Below, one piece after another: positions 17,838 to 27,121 of a stretch of 64,000 nucleotides of DNA (positions within the stretch are counted from its first letter, which is position 1; each line of letters begins with the position of its first letter). The translations under genes and the position numbers were made by a program. This DNA is from CAVPKN01 sp963832835. Lineage in GTDB: Bacteria; Chlamydiota; Chlamydiia; Chlamydiales; JAAKFR01. Below the pieces are notes generated by a model. That model did no database searches. It was not told the DNA's origin and saw only the letters and a program-made list of their open reading frames with translations. The stretch is taken from NCBI GenBank assembly GCA_963832835.1, contig CAWHVD010000001.1, forward strand, positions 1,922,001 through 1,986,000, written 5' to 3'.

Positions 17838-17920
17838 GCAGCCATACAGGCTGCAAGATATCAACTGTCCAGACCCAGGGCGTTGCCCTGGGCTATTGCA
17901 ATCTCAGCCTTTCAGGCTGA
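17838..17920. repeat. Cluster of three short GC-rich palindromes (REP-like)
   Basis: Three palindromes follow each other: GCAGCC/GGCTGC (17838-17854), CCCAGGGC/GCCCTGGG (17874-17892) and TCAGCC/GGCTGA (17904-17920). A further GC-rich stretch, TTCAGCCCGGAGGGGGC, begins about 18129. R2 copy 1 lies between them. The rest of the gap 17812-18239 holds the R2 copy and a CTCTGCGTCTTTGCG motif, nothing else. Confidence 0.6.
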
Positions 17921-17941
17921 ATAAAAGCTTGTGCATACATA

Positions 17942-18104
17942 ATACCATTTCCAGAAAATAAAGTCACAAATTGACACTGTATAACACACCATTTTTGAAC
18001 GATCCTTTCTCGCTTAGGTGCAAAAACATAGGCTTCGAAACGATCATCCAAATCTGTCATGTTACCCAGTGCCACTTCATGGCTTTATTTTCTGGAAATG
18101 GTAT
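17942..18104 (+). repeat. R2 MITE, copy 1
   Basis: A 163-bp element with long inverted ends starting ATACCATTTCCAGAAAAT and ending with its complement. The ends match those of the IS630 element at 38742-39882. The arms remain partly complementary for nearly 50 bp. It appears inserted into the palindrome cluster. Confidence 0.85.
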
Positions 18105-18239
18105 AACTTCCATTCTGCAAAACCTTTCTTCAGCCCGGAGGGGGCCTACACCACCAATAAACAAAGACTTTTCAGGGCAGGCATCCTATGTATCATGATA
18201 TCTCTTTGCACCTCTGCGTCTTTGCGTTTAAATCACTCA

Positions 18240-18662
18240 TCAAAAGAGAAGCAAAGCGAAAACGAAAGCAAACAGAGAGAAAGACTCCACAATCCCAATC
18301 GCTGCAAAGCATTTTCCGTAAATGGCCGGCTGTTTAGCAGAGGCCTGGATCCCGGTAGCGCAGCACTTGCCTTGCATGTAGGATGAGACGAGCAGGGCAA
18401 GGCCAACAGAAGCTCCTATACCGATCCCACCGACTGCTGAAAGAGTCCCCTCTTTAATCGCACCATGCATCAAGAGCATTAAGATGAAACCATAAATCGC
18501 CTGGGAAGAGGGCATCGCCGACATCCCAATCATTTTTCCATGCCCCTCATCAATGCGCGCCATCACAGCGTGAGAGGCCATTCCGGCCACCGCACATCCA
18601 ATGGAACTACCCACCATGGCGAGTCCTAAAACAATGGCTGGGCCTATAACATCAATATCCAT
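18240..18662 (-). CDS. atpK: V-type ATPase subunit K (proteolipid, membrane rotor ring)
   Basis: 140 residues with four hydrophobic helices in two hairpins, the double-length proteolipid form. The second hairpin carries the ion-binding carboxylate in AAIGIVESFSLFAFVF, while the first has Gln at the corresponding place (PSSQAIYGFILMLL). It forms the rotating membrane ring that carries H+ or Na+. It is the last gene of the V-ATPase operon, 25 bp after atpI. The order E-DUF2764-A-B-D-I-K is the chlamydial one (CT310 to CT304). Confidence 0.94.
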   Translation of the reverse strand: MDIDVIGPAIVLGLAMVGSSIGCAVAGMASHAVMARIDEGHGKMIGMSAMPSSQAIYGFILMLLMHGAIKEGTLSAVGGIGIGASVGLALLVSSYMQGKCCATGIQASAKQPAIYGKCFAAIGIVESFSLFAFVFALLLF

Positions 18663-18687
18663 TTCAATTCCTAACCTGTTTTTGGGT

Positions 18688-20610
18688 TTATTCCCTAAAT
18701 TTCAACAAAGCGAGCGGGTTAAAGTGTTTACCCCCTCCCTCAAAGCTATAGTGATACCACTCAATAAAATTAAGACGCAAGCCGTGAATCACTCCTCCCA
18801 TCAATGCGAGGGTAAAATTGAGAGTGTGGCCTACGAATATGATCAAGATGCCGAGCACCCATGGCAATTTGGAGGCTATGTTATTGAAGGTAGAAGCCAT
18901 GATCATACCAGCAAGAGAGAGGGCATAGATACGTAAATAGGACATCACATCGGCAAAGACTTGGACGACATGCATGGCTTCTGCCAGCCCTTTGAGGCGG
19001 TGCTGGATGAGGGCTAAAACCACAGCTATACTCAAACCGCCAAAAACAAGATATTTTCCAATGATGGTCCCTTCCGCGTAGGGGACTAAAAAAACATAAT
19101 GAATGAGTGAAACGGCTCCCAAAATAGAGGGGAAGTACAGGTAAGCACCCACAATGAAGATGGCCCACCCGATTCCGGACCAGTTTTTATTGGCATATCT
19201 GAGGAAACCTAGAAAAATATGGACAGCCCCTACAAAAATGGCAAGCTCCAGCAAGACGTTGCTTTGGAAGTTGCTGTAGATGACATATTTGTTCATCCCT
19301 TCTTGGTTGCGTGTTACCCCTTTGAGAAACTGATCAGCAGTGGTTGCTTGTTTGAGCACAGGATATTCTTTAAGCAAATCGCTATAAGCGGGAGGCTTAT
19401 CATGTAAAAAGTATTCGGCTTTGCGCTCCACCATCCAGTTAATGATAGAAATGCTGCGGATTTTATTTTCAGGGGCAAACTCGATGCCAAAAAAGGAGAC
19501 AAGCAGAACACCCCAGATGATGCATCCAATGGAAAGATAGGTAGACAAGAGAGTAAGGCGTCGGACAAAGCCCCCTTTTTTCTTACCATATTTGAAATAA
19601 AGCCATAAAGAAATCCCTAGTAGAATAATACCATACCCGGCGTCAGCGATGATCATGGAGAAAAATAGAGCAAAGGCAAAAAAGACCCAAAGCGAGGGAT
19701 CCCGGTCGGTTGTAGCAGGGGTATCGTAGATACCGATCAAATCTTCTCCCAATCTGCCTACTCCGGTATTTTCCAAATGGGTGGGGACTCGATCTTTGGG
19801 CTCAACTGCAATCTTGCTGACATAAAGGCCCAGCTCTTCTGCGAGGCGCTCAAGATCTTTAATTTTATTTTTAGGAATCCATCCTTCGACTGCGAATACA
19901 TCACCTTCTAGCAATGGTTCGATGCTCTCCTTAGAATTCTCGAGATGATACTTATTTAGAGTGTTATATAAACCTTGCTTCAGCAGTTTTTTTTTGTGTG
20001 CCAATGAGGCTAATTCGGTTTCATACATATCAATCTGCAAATGGATCTGGGCAAGCTCCTGATTCAATTCTCCTAATGAACGGTGGATGACAATCTCAGT
20101 TAAACCATGATATGTAGTGGGCTCACAGTTGATCGCTAAAAAATAGTCGAGTCCATGTGCTTGGCGTATAAAAATCACTTCAGGGCGTTTTGTAGACTCT
20201 GTTTCTGTATTCATTTTACAGAAAAAAAATTGGAATACCCGTTTGGAGTCCTGTTCTAGCTCTCGTAGCTGATCTAAAGAGAAATCGCCAAAGACCTCGA
20301 TCCTTTCAATCTCTTTAGTGAGGATGCGCCTTTGCTCACGCAGCCGCTCCAGTTCGGCTTCCCGCTCTACGACATGGCGGGCCAATACGTGTGCAGAGCG
20401 GTAATCATCAGTAGGCTCTTGCTTGACAGGGACCATTTGACGCAATACGTGCAGTGCATCTATAAAATTCTGGACCTCAGGAGAAGTTTCTAAGGGAAGC
20501 GGCGTTTTGCGGATGAACTCGACAATACCCATTTCCTGAATGCGCTTAAAGAAGGCATCACGCAGGAGCATGGGGCCTATGACAAGGTATTTAGTGACAT
20601 CAATCCGCAT
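18688..20610 (-). CDS. atpI: V-type ATPase subunit I (membrane stator)
   Basis: 640 residues. The N-terminal half is cytoplasmic and coiled-coil rich (REAELERLREQRRILTKEIE), and the C-terminal half has seven or eight transmembrane segments, as in subunit a/I. The region VVQVFADVMSYLRIYALSLA contains the conserved Arg expected in the ion path, and GHTLNFTLALMGGVIHGLRL is a family signature. The subunit links the peripheral stalks to the membrane and forms the ion half-channels. The start overlaps the end of atpD by 11 bp. Confidence 0.96.
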   Translation of the reverse strand: MRIDVTKYLVIGPMLLRDAFFKRIQEMGIVEFIRKTPLPLETSPEVQNFIDALHVLRQMVPVKQEPTDDYRSAHVLARHVVEREAELERLREQRRILTKEIERIEVFGDFSLDQLRELEQDSKRVFQFFFCKMNTETESTKRPEVIFIRQAHGLDYFLAINCEPTTYHGLTEIVIHRSLGELNQELAQIHLQIDMYETELASLAHKKKLLKQGLYNTLNKYHLENSKESIEPLLEGDVFAVEGWIPKNKIKDLERLAEELGLYVSKIAVEPKDRVPTHLENTGVGRLGEDLIGIYDTPATTDRDPSLWVFFAFALFFSMIIADAGYGIILLGISLWLYFKYGKKKGGFVRRLTLLSTYLSIGCIIWGVLLVSFFGIEFAPENKIRSISIINWMVERKAEYFLHDKPPAYSDLLKEYPVLKQATTADQFLKGVTRNQEGMNKYVIYSNFQSNVLLELAIFVGAVHIFLGFLRYANKNWSGIGWAIFIVGAYLYFPSILGAVSLIHYVFLVPYAEGTIIGKYLVFGGLSIAVVLALIQHRLKGLAEAMHVVQVFADVMSYLRIYALSLAGMIMASTFNNIASKLPWVLGILIIFVGHTLNFTLALMGGVIHGLRLNFIEWYHYSFEGGGKHFNPLALLKFRE

Positions 20611-21229
20611 GTTTTACCTTTGCTGCCTTTCGCCCTTCAATTTTTGATTTTGCGACCTTCGCCTGGCCTACAGCGGCTAGTTGCTGATCCCCTAAAAAGA
20701 CTTTAATCCGTTTGATATTCTCCTCAGCTCTAGGGATGAGATTTTTTTCAAAAAGATTTACTCGTATCGAAACTTCTCTAAGCTCTTCTTCCAGTGCCCT
20801 TTTCTTTTCTTCAGCAACGAGCACACGGGCACGCGCAGTGGCCATGAAGCGTAAATCGGTTACTGCGGAATCCAACCACACAGGGGTAGTAAATAGGGGG
20901 TATTCAAATGGCGCGAAGACAATACCCTCAAAAACTGGAATATCAACCCCAGCGATATTCTCGTATGTTTTAGCGATTTGCTCCACTTTGGCAGCATGAG
21001 TCAAGTCCAAACCGACTCGTTCACTGAGAAGACTGCTGCTCTGAGACACCGTTAAACGGGCACTATGAAAAGCCTCTTCGAGCTCAAGGATTTCACCTCT
21101 CACCTCGTTTACCTGAACTTGTAACATCGCCTTTTTGAGCTGAAGCGTGGGCAAATACTTCCTAAGCTGGCTTAAGCGTACTTGCTGTCCTCTCAGTTCA
21201 TTTTTGGTGAGTCTTACAGTACTTACCAT
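20600..21229 (-). CDS. atpD: V-type ATPase subunit D (central stalk)
   Basis: About 209 residues, helical and rich in Lys/Glu, with the typical start VRLTKNELRGQQVRLSQLRK. The central shaft of the motor connects the A3B3 head to the rotor ring. I prefer the ATG at 21229, which overlaps the atpB stop (TAATG), over the TTG at 21241. The C-terminal KIEGRKAAKVKH region is also typical. Confidence 0.95.
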   Translation of the reverse strand: MVSTVRLTKNELRGQQVRLSQLRKYLPTLQLKKAMLQVQVNEVRGEILELEEAFHSARLTVSQSSSLLSERVGLDLTHAAKVEQIAKTYENIAGVDIPVFEGIVFAPFEYPLFTTPVWLDSAVTDLRFMATARARVLVAEEKKRALEEELREVSIRVNLFEKNLIPRAEENIKRIKVFLGDQQLAAVGQAKVAKSKIEGRKAAKVKHAD

Positions 21230-22527
21230 TAGCCCGGCCAATATTTATCAACGATCGACTGTTTCATACCCACTTCATGTCTTTGGAAACATTCCGCAAG
21301 CAATTGCCACCCTAAATCAAGTGCCTGCTCAAGCTGCATATTCACAGAGAGGTTCATCATTTTCTTTTCGAAGAGATCAGAAAAATTAAGCAGTTTTTCA
21401 TCCCAGCGAGAGAGCTTAAAGCCCATCGATTGTCTTTCCTTCGCTTTTTTTGAGTCAGCATAAAGACGGATCAAGCTGTTGGCAATGTCTCCGTGGTCTT
21501 CACGGGTCACCTTGCCAATGACCTGCTGTTTGAGTCTAGAAAGCGAGCCGAAAGGATCGATATAACCACCGTGGAGATAGAACTGTCCTTCGGTGATGTA
21601 TCCTGTATTATCAGGAACAGGGTGGGTCACATCATCGCCTGGCATCGTGGTGACGCTGATGATGGTAATCGAACCACTCCCTTCAATATCGACTGCTTTT
21701 TCGTAGCGGGAGGCCAAATCAGAATAGAGAGAGCCCGGGTAACCTCTATTGGAAGGGATCTGATCCATCGTAATGGAGATCTCTTTGATCGCATCGGCAA
21801 AAGCGGTCATATCAGTCAAGAGCACAAGTACATCTTTGCCCGATATGGCAAATTTCTCTGCACAGGCCAGAGCAAGATCGGGGGCAAGTAAGCACTCGAC
21901 TGCTGGGTCTGTAGCCCGATGAATGAACATGACAGTTTTCTGGGCCGAGCCTGAGGTTTCCGCGTTGTCGATAAAGGCTTGATAGTCGGCGAAAGTGAGC
22001 CCCATACCAGCAATCACAACCACATCCGCATCGGTCTGATTGGCGATGCGCATCAATACTTGGTTGTAGGGCTCTCCTGCCACAGAAAAAATGGGAATTT
22101 TCTGAGATTTCACCAGGCAATTGAATACATCGATCATAGGAATATTGGTGCGTACCATCTCACGAGGGATAATGCGGCATACAGGATTGAATGAGGCTTG
22201 ACCGATGGGTATTTTCTCGCCCAAAATCGCAGGACCTCCATCTACAGGAATACCAGTACCACTCAGGCGCCTACCTAAAAGGGCCCCGCCAAATGTAGCT
22301 TCGATCTCGTGCTTCAAAAATGTGACTTTGTCTCCTGTCGATATCCCGCGTGTCCCCCCAAAAACTTGCAAAGTAACTTGGGTATCGTCAAAACGGAGGA
22401 CCGAAGCATACGTCGGAGAACCATCCTTTCTATCGATGCGGGCTAACTCACCTAAACTAACACCTTCGGCTGTCACGGTAATCAGGTTACCGCGCATGTC
22501 GTTGATTCTATCGTGAACTTTTTTCAT
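21229..22527 (-). CDS. atpB: V-type ATPase subunit B
   Basis: The non-catalytic head subunit that alternates with A, about 432 residues. Family sequences include GLTFADYQAFIDNAE, VLLTDMTAFADAIKEIS and NRGYPGSLYSDLASRYEKA. It lacks a Walker A motif, as expected for B. The ATG at 22527 overlaps the atpA stop as ATGA, so the longer frame starting at 22569 is unlikely. Coupled translation helps keep A and B in equal amounts. Confidence 0.96.
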   Translation of the reverse strand: MKKVHDRINDMRGNLITVTAEGVSLGELARIDRKDGSPTYASVLRFDDTQVTLQVFGGTRGISTGDKVTFLKHEIEATFGGALLGRRLSGTGIPVDGGPAILGEKIPIGQASFNPVCRIIPREMVRTNIPMIDVFNCLVKSQKIPIFSVAGEPYNQVLMRIANQTDADVVVIAGMGLTFADYQAFIDNAETSGSAQKTVMFIHRATDPAVECLLAPDLALACAEKFAISGKDVLVLLTDMTAFADAIKEISITMDQIPSNRGYPGSLYSDLASRYEKAVDIEGSGSITIISVTTMPGDDVTHPVPDNTGYITEGQFYLHGGYIDPFGSLSRLKQQVIGKVTREDHGDIANSLIRLYADSKKAKERQSMGFKLSRWDEKLLNFSDLFEKKMMNLSVNMQLEQALDLGWQLLAECFQRHEVGMKQSIVDKYWPG

Positions 22528-24302
22528 AATTTCCGTGCCGTTTCGATCATTTCTTGAATCCCTGCCCATAAATCCTTGTACTCCTGGCTCTCAAACGGCG
22601 CAGAATTTAACGTCTTGATCTTCCCCTGCAAAGTGAGGAAAAACTCACGCGCTTTGTCACGCGTTGAGAAATCAAACTGAGCCTCGAAGATCTGATTGAT
22701 GAGGCGGAAAAGAGGAATTTGCCTTTCCAAAGGACAATAAGCATCCACTTTATCGAAAGCGTTTTGCTGCAAATAGCAAAAATCATACGCCTCCGCCTTC
22801 AAGTGAATAACCATATCTTCTAATGACGTGCCCTCTTCGCCCACTACCTCCATTCTCTTGCCAATCACATCTCCTTCGCGCAAATACCAAGCCGCAAGAC
22901 GGACCATGTCACCCCAGCCCGGAACCGCATGCTCTAATTGAAGAGCAACATCATCCACATATTTCGACCATGAGATTAATTGGTCAATCGCTGGAAAACG
23001 TCGGGCATCGGAGCGAGCACGAGATAGGGCACAAAAGGCGCCGACTACCGCGAGCGTTGACTGTGTTACAGGTTCTTCAAAGCTTCCTCCTGCTGGTGAA
23101 ACGGCTCCGCAGATGGTCATGGACCCCTGTCTTCCATCTTTCAAGCTCACACAACCTCCTCGCTCATAAAATGCAGCAATTCGGGATGCGAGATAGGCCG
23201 GAAATGCCTCTTCCCCGGGGATCTCTTCCAAGCGACCAGACATTTCGCGTAGAGCCTGCGCCCAACGGGAAGTAGAGTCGGCGAGCAGTAGCACATCAAG
23301 GCCCATCTGACGATAATATTCTGCAATCGTGGCTCCCATATAAATAGAAGATTCGCGCGCCGCTACCGGCATTGAGGAGGTGTTGCAAATAATACAAGTA
23401 CGGTTAATGAGGGGCTTATCAGTATGAGGATCGATTAAAATTGGAAATTCACGTAGAACTTCTACAACCTCCCCCGCCCGTTCACCACAAGCACAAACAA
23501 TCACGATATCGATTGCAGCGTACTTAGAGAGGTGGTGCTGGATGACTGTTTTACCAGCTCCGAATGGCCCGGGGGTACAAAATGTCCCCCCTTTCATGAT
23601 GGGATTCTGAGTATCCAAAGTTCTCAAACCCGTATCCATCATCTGGGAAGGCTTAACTTTGGTACCCTGGAAAAGCCCCATTTTGATGGGCCATTTTTGG
23701 ACCATCGTAAATTCTATATCTTGGCCACGCTCTGTTTTCCCACGAGCCACAACTGTATCGACAGTATACTTTCCAGGAGATATGGTCCATGTCAGCGTCA
23801 CTTTGCCATAAAATGAGAAGGGGACCATAATATGGTGCTCAAAACGGCCCTCTATCGTCGTCCCTAAGGTATCTCCACGCTCTAATTGATCGCCCACATG
23901 AGCACGAGGCAGATAATCCCACTCGGTTTCTCTATCAAGAGAGGGCACATAGATGCCTCTTGGTAGAAAATAACCTGTTTGTTTTGCAATCACTTCCAGA
24001 CGGTTTTGCAAACCATCGAAGACCGATTTTAGCAAGCCAGGTCCCAGCTCTGCTTCAAGTAAATCCCCTGTAAAAGAGACCGGTGTATTGAGTTTAACCC
24101 CACGCGTATCTTCATAGACCTGAAGCTTGACCTCGTCACCCACAACTTCGATGACTTCAGCTTTGAGATGATTGCCGTCTACTTCGACAAAGGCGACCTC
24201 TCCTTGGCGCAAATGCCCATCAAATTTCACTTGGAGGAGGTTTCCGAATGCTTTTACAACACGACCAGTTGCTCGTGGAGCGTTCTCTATTTCAATGCTC
24301 AT
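22524..24302 (-). CDS. atpA: V-type ATPase subunit A (catalytic)
   Basis: 592 residues, the usual length for the catalytic A subunit. The Walker A loop is GPFGAGKT, and the Walker B region is MGLDVLLLADSTSRWAQALR. The bulge (non-homologous) region typical of A subunits lies before the P-loop. It hydrolyses or makes ATP in the soluble head. The start ATG overlaps the stop of the DUF2764 gene as ATGA. In Chlamydiae this complex replaces an F-type ATPase; direction and ion are not decided by sequence here. Confidence 0.97.
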   Translation of the reverse strand: MSIEIENAPRATGRVVKAFGNLLQVKFDGHLRQGEVAFVEVDGNHLKAEVIEVVGDEVKLQVYEDTRGVKLNTPVSFTGDLLEAELGPGLLKSVFDGLQNRLEVIAKQTGYFLPRGIYVPSLDRETEWDYLPRAHVGDQLERGDTLGTTIEGRFEHHIMVPFSFYGKVTLTWTISPGKYTVDTVVARGKTERGQDIEFTMVQKWPIKMGLFQGTKVKPSQMMDTGLRTLDTQNPIMKGGTFCTPGPFGAGKTVIQHHLSKYAAIDIVIVCACGERAGEVVEVLREFPILIDPHTDKPLINRTCIICNTSSMPVAARESSIYMGATIAEYYRQMGLDVLLLADSTSRWAQALREMSGRLEEIPGEEAFPAYLASRIAAFYERGGCVSLKDGRQGSMTICGAVSPAGGSFEEPVTQSTLAVVGAFCALSRARSDARRFPAIDQLISWSKYVDDVALQLEHAVPGWGDMVRLAAWYLREGDVIGKRMEVVGEEGTSLEDMVIHLKAEAYDFCYLQQNAFDKVDAYCPLERQIPLFRLINQIFEAQFDFSTRDKAREFFLTLQGKIKTLNSAPFESQEYKDLWAGIQEMIETARKL

Positions 24303-25093
24303 GCTATTTCCTTTTCAATCCTGTCTACTATTTGAATGCCCTTTTGGACATTGAGCTCAAGCCAACGCTCCACAAGGATCAACCGGGCCAGATAATTCAG
24401 GATCCGGTCTATCGTAAATGGCTCTGTCCCCCACAATTCAATGATATAGTTGAATTGATATTCATAAAGCGCTTTGTGCATTTCCAAAGGAGAATTTGAA
24501 TAGGCCTCGAAAATTGGTTTAAGCTCTTTATATTCAAAAGGTGGTTCGTAATTTTTGCCATCTCCTTGCGCCAAAATTTGGGCAACAATGGGATCTGACC
24601 CATCTTCATATTGGAGCTCTTCGGCTACATTTTTACCCAATTTTTGTGCACGAAATCCCAACATCACTAAGCGAAATTCCCGCTGAAAAGCAAAGTACTT
24701 ATTCACAAAGCCACTCGTGTGCTCGATCTCATACGCAAAAAACTGAGTCATCAAAAGAGAAAAATGCCCAAGGCGCTCCTCTGTCCCACGGTATTTTTCT
24801 AAAAAATCGGTCAAATAAGGAGGAAAAGGCTCTCCGTCTTCCCAAGCATAATCTATAAGAGCTTGGCTCATCTGATCGCGCGTATAATTTCCCCGAAAAT
24901 CGAAAGCTTCATCTGCCCATAGAGCGCGCAGATTTTCGAGATCGATCAGATGTAAAAAATCGCGAACATTGTGCAGATCTTTACGGCTAAGATTCTCATT
25001 CATCAAGGTTTTGAACTCTGCAAACCCAAGAGTAGGGACGTGCCCGATCTCTAATGGAGGAAGGAGGCTTGCGAGAAAAAAATACTCATTCAT
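24299..25093 (-). CDS. DUF2764 family protein of the V-ATPase operon (CT309 position)
   Basis: 264 residues, mostly helical and rich in aromatic and acidic residues. It starts MNEYFFLASLLPPLEIGHVP. The position between subunits E and A is where C. trachomatis has CT309 and where archaeal-type operons have subunit C, so it is probably the subunit C equivalent or an assembly factor; that is inference. It overlaps atpE and atpA by four bases each (ATGA), so all three are translated in a coupled way. Confidence 0.85.
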   Translation of the reverse strand: MNEYFFLASLLPPLEIGHVPTLGFAEFKTLMNENLSRKDLHNVRDFLHLIDLENLRALWADEAFDFRGNYTRDQMSQALIDYAWEDGEPFPPYLTDFLEKYRGTEERLGHFSLLMTQFFAYEIEHTSGFVNKYFAFQREFRLVMLGFRAQKLGKNVAEELQYEDGSDPIVAQILAQGDGKNYEPPFEYKELKPIFEAYSNSPLEMHKALYEYQFNYIIELWGTEPFTIDRILNYLARLILVERWLELNVQKGIQIVDRIEKEIA

Positions 25094-25728
25094 CCTGTTT
25101 CCTGCGCTTGGAAAAGAAGATCACGAAAATCTTTCCGGATGTATCTACCGAGCAATTCCTTTAATGCTTCATCACTGAGGTCGAGTGTCAGCTGCCGGTC
25201 GTGCAATTTGAGCTGAACCCCGCCGGAAATTCCACCCAAAACCACTGATTTTTCTTGGAGCTTGCCAAGCACCTCTTTCAATAAGAGGGCGTTGACTTTT
25301 TCAGCAGGAATCTGAGAGGGAATAATGGCTGACAGTTGGGCGCTTGTCCCCTCTTTCTCCACAGCTTTCACAATCGCATTGATAAGCTTTGCAGCAAGAT
25401 CTGGATCTGCAGCCTGCTTACTTAGCCACTCGGATAAACTTGCATTAAATAAATTATTTTCGATCTCTTGCCTAAGAGATTCCATAACCTGTGCGCAGGC
25501 TAGGCGGATCGAATGATCAAAAAGCTCTTTCTGCTTCGCCATTTTGACCTTCGCTGCAGAAATGATCTCTTCAGCTTGAGCCTCAGCTACGCGCTGGATG
25601 TTACGCGCCTCTTGCTCTGCGACTTCTACTATCTTTTGCGCCTCTGCTTGAGCGGGTTGCAAAGTTTCATTTTTTAGAATTTCGCAAATCTTCTTGATTT
25701 TGTCTTTGCCAGTATCTAAATTCTCCAT
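25090..25728 (-). CDS. atpE: V-type ATPase subunit E (peripheral stalk)
   Basis: 212 residues. A long charged N-terminal helix (QAEAQKIVEVAEQEARNIQR) leads to a C-terminal globular part, as in subunit E of the peripheral stalk. It heads the operon E-DUF2764-A-B-D-I-K; no gene lies immediately upstream on the same strand, so the operon promoter should be within 25729-25855. A TATGAT there is a weak -10 candidate. Confidence 0.94.
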   Translation of the reverse strand: MENLDTGKDKIKKICEILKNETLQPAQAEAQKIVEVAEQEARNIQRVAEAQAEEIISAAKVKMAKQKELFDHSIRLACAQVMESLRQEIENNLFNASLSEWLSKQAADPDLAAKLINAIVKAVEKEGTSAQLSAIIPSQIPAEKVNALLLKEVLGKLQEKSVVLGGISGGVQLKLHDRQLTLDLSDEALKELLGRYIRKDFRDLLFQAQETG

Positions 25729-25891
25729 TATTCTGGACCCCTAGAGAGTTTTGTATGGTTGTCGCCCTATCTCAAATTACCTTCTCAAATTACAGATTAG
25801 ATTTAAACTGGACTTATCATAGCTAGCATAAATCTAACTCGAGAAGTGCGATAGGTTGTCAAAGGAACGTTTAAAAATCAAGAGGTTTCGA

Positions 25892-26566
25892 GTGTTTTTG
25901 AAATCTATTTTCCTGTTACTTTTGATCAGTAACTGCGCCTTTGCTCAAAACCTGAGCTTTGGATTGTCCTCGTCGAATGTAAAGAAAATAACGCAGCACA
26001 ATTTGGGATTTTCCGCCGATGTAAAAGGCCAAAGACCCCTTGCAACACCAAAACGCAAAAAAGATACAAGTAAAGTCCCTGAATTTAAGATAGAAAAATC
26101 TAAAACTCAGACTAGGGGGAATGATAGCATTTATATTACCCATCCACCTAAGGGTTGGGAATGCATTAACGACCCTCAACAGTTACCTCAAAAAGTGAAG
26201 ATCATCTTCGTGGGTTCCGGACAAGGAAATAATCCGTTCACACCCTCTATCAATCTAGCCACCGAAGCCACCACGCTTTCCCTGAATGAATATATCGCCC
26301 AAGCAAAAGCGTATCATGAAGGACGTGCAGGTACGCGCTGCAATTTGATAGGTCCTATTCAGACAAATGTGGGTCCCGCTCAACTGTTGCAAATCGAGCG
26401 AGCCTCACAATGGGGCGATATTCGGTTTTTACAAGCAGTATATATACAAGACTCAGAGGCCTACGTAATCACAGCAACGTGTCTCAAAAGTGATTTCCCC
26501 ACCCTCTCATCACAGATTTTTAAGGCCATCCAATCCTTCTCTCTTCCTATTTGCCAGAATGATTAG
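25892..26566 (+). CDS. Exported protein at the CT311 position
   Basis: About 224 residues from a GTG at 25892 preceded by AGAGG; the frame also offers a TTG at 25856 with poor spacing. The N-terminal hydrophobic segment ends ISNCAFAQ, a good signal-peptidase site. A basic middle section (TPKRKKDTSKV) is followed by a compact domain (PPKGWECINDPQQLPQKVKI and AYVITATCLKSDF). Between atpE and tal, C. trachomatis has CT311, a protein reported to reach the host nucleus, so this is a positional and probable sequence homologue. The role is unknown. Confidence 0.7.
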   Translation: MFLKSIFLLLLISNCAFAQNLSFGLSSSNVKKITQHNLGFSADVKGQRPLATPKRKKDTSKVPEFKIEKSKTQTRGNDSIYITHPPKGWECINDPQQLPQKVKIIFVGSGQGNNPFTPSINLATEATTLSLNEYIAQAKAYHEGRAGTRCNLIGPIQTNVGPAQLLQIERASQWGDIRFLQAVYIQDSEAYVITATCLKSDFPTLSSQIFKAIQSFSLPICQND

Positions 26567-26700
26567 AGGAACTAGTGATTCTAAATCAAAATTTTGCATC
26601 ACTTTACCATCTCGAACTGCCGTTTTTAGGATAATCACAAAACCATTGCCAACAAATTGATTTTTTTGCTATGCCTAATCTTTTAACGGAGAGATGGTCT

Positions 26701-27108
26701 GTGAAAAAATGCATTTCGATTTTGACAATTTTTTGTTTCTCTTTAGTGACACCCCTGTCGGCTGATACAAGTAGCACTTATATCGACTACCAAAACTTCA
26801 ATCATGGATATTGCCCTACTTGCAATTGTTATCCTTGCGCCTGTGCCCCTCAAGCATACCCACCTCCTGGTCCTCCACCTATACCCCCCATGCCACAGCC
26901 AACTGGGCCTATACCTTGTGGTACACCTGGCCGAGGCCCTGGACCATGCCCCTCTTGCAACCCATGTGGTCCATGCGATCCTTGTGCGCCTGTTTGTGGA
27001 ACAGATTGTGGGGTTTCAATCTGCGCAATTGCAGTGGCTGTAGTTGCTGTTGCTGCAGCAGCAGCAATTATTGTAGCTTCAGGAAACGGGACTAGTACAA
27101 CTCATTAA
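26701..27108 (+). CDS. Exported Cys/Pro-rich protein, first of a tandem pair
   Basis: About 135 residues from a GTG at 26701, which has GGAGAG just upstream and gives a clean signal peptide (KKCISILTIFCFSLVTPLSA); an ATG at 26671 would add ten residues. After the signal come YIDYQNFNHGYCPTCNCYPC, a Pro/Gly/Cys-rich stretch with many CxxC pairs, then VCGTDCGV and a C-terminal hydrophobic Ala/Val helix. At least 14 cysteines suggest disulfide cross-linking in the envelope, as for chlamydial cysteine-rich envelope proteins, but it is not a recognised Omc protein. It is followed at once by a paralogue. Confidence 0.75.
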   Translation: MKKCISILTIFCFSLVTPLSADTSSTYIDYQNFNHGYCPTCNCYPCACAPQAYPPPGPPPIPPMPQPTGPIPCGTPGRGPGPCPSCNPCGPCDPCAPVCGTDCGVSICAIAVAVVAVAAAAAIIVASGNGTSTTH

Positions 27109-27121
27109 GGATATGTCTAAT

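Noticed and set aside
26575..26595. Short match to the IS630 subterminal sequence (ACTAGTGATTCTAAATCAAA)
   Set aside because: The terminal part of the element is missing and nothing else of an IS is present; too short to call an insertion.
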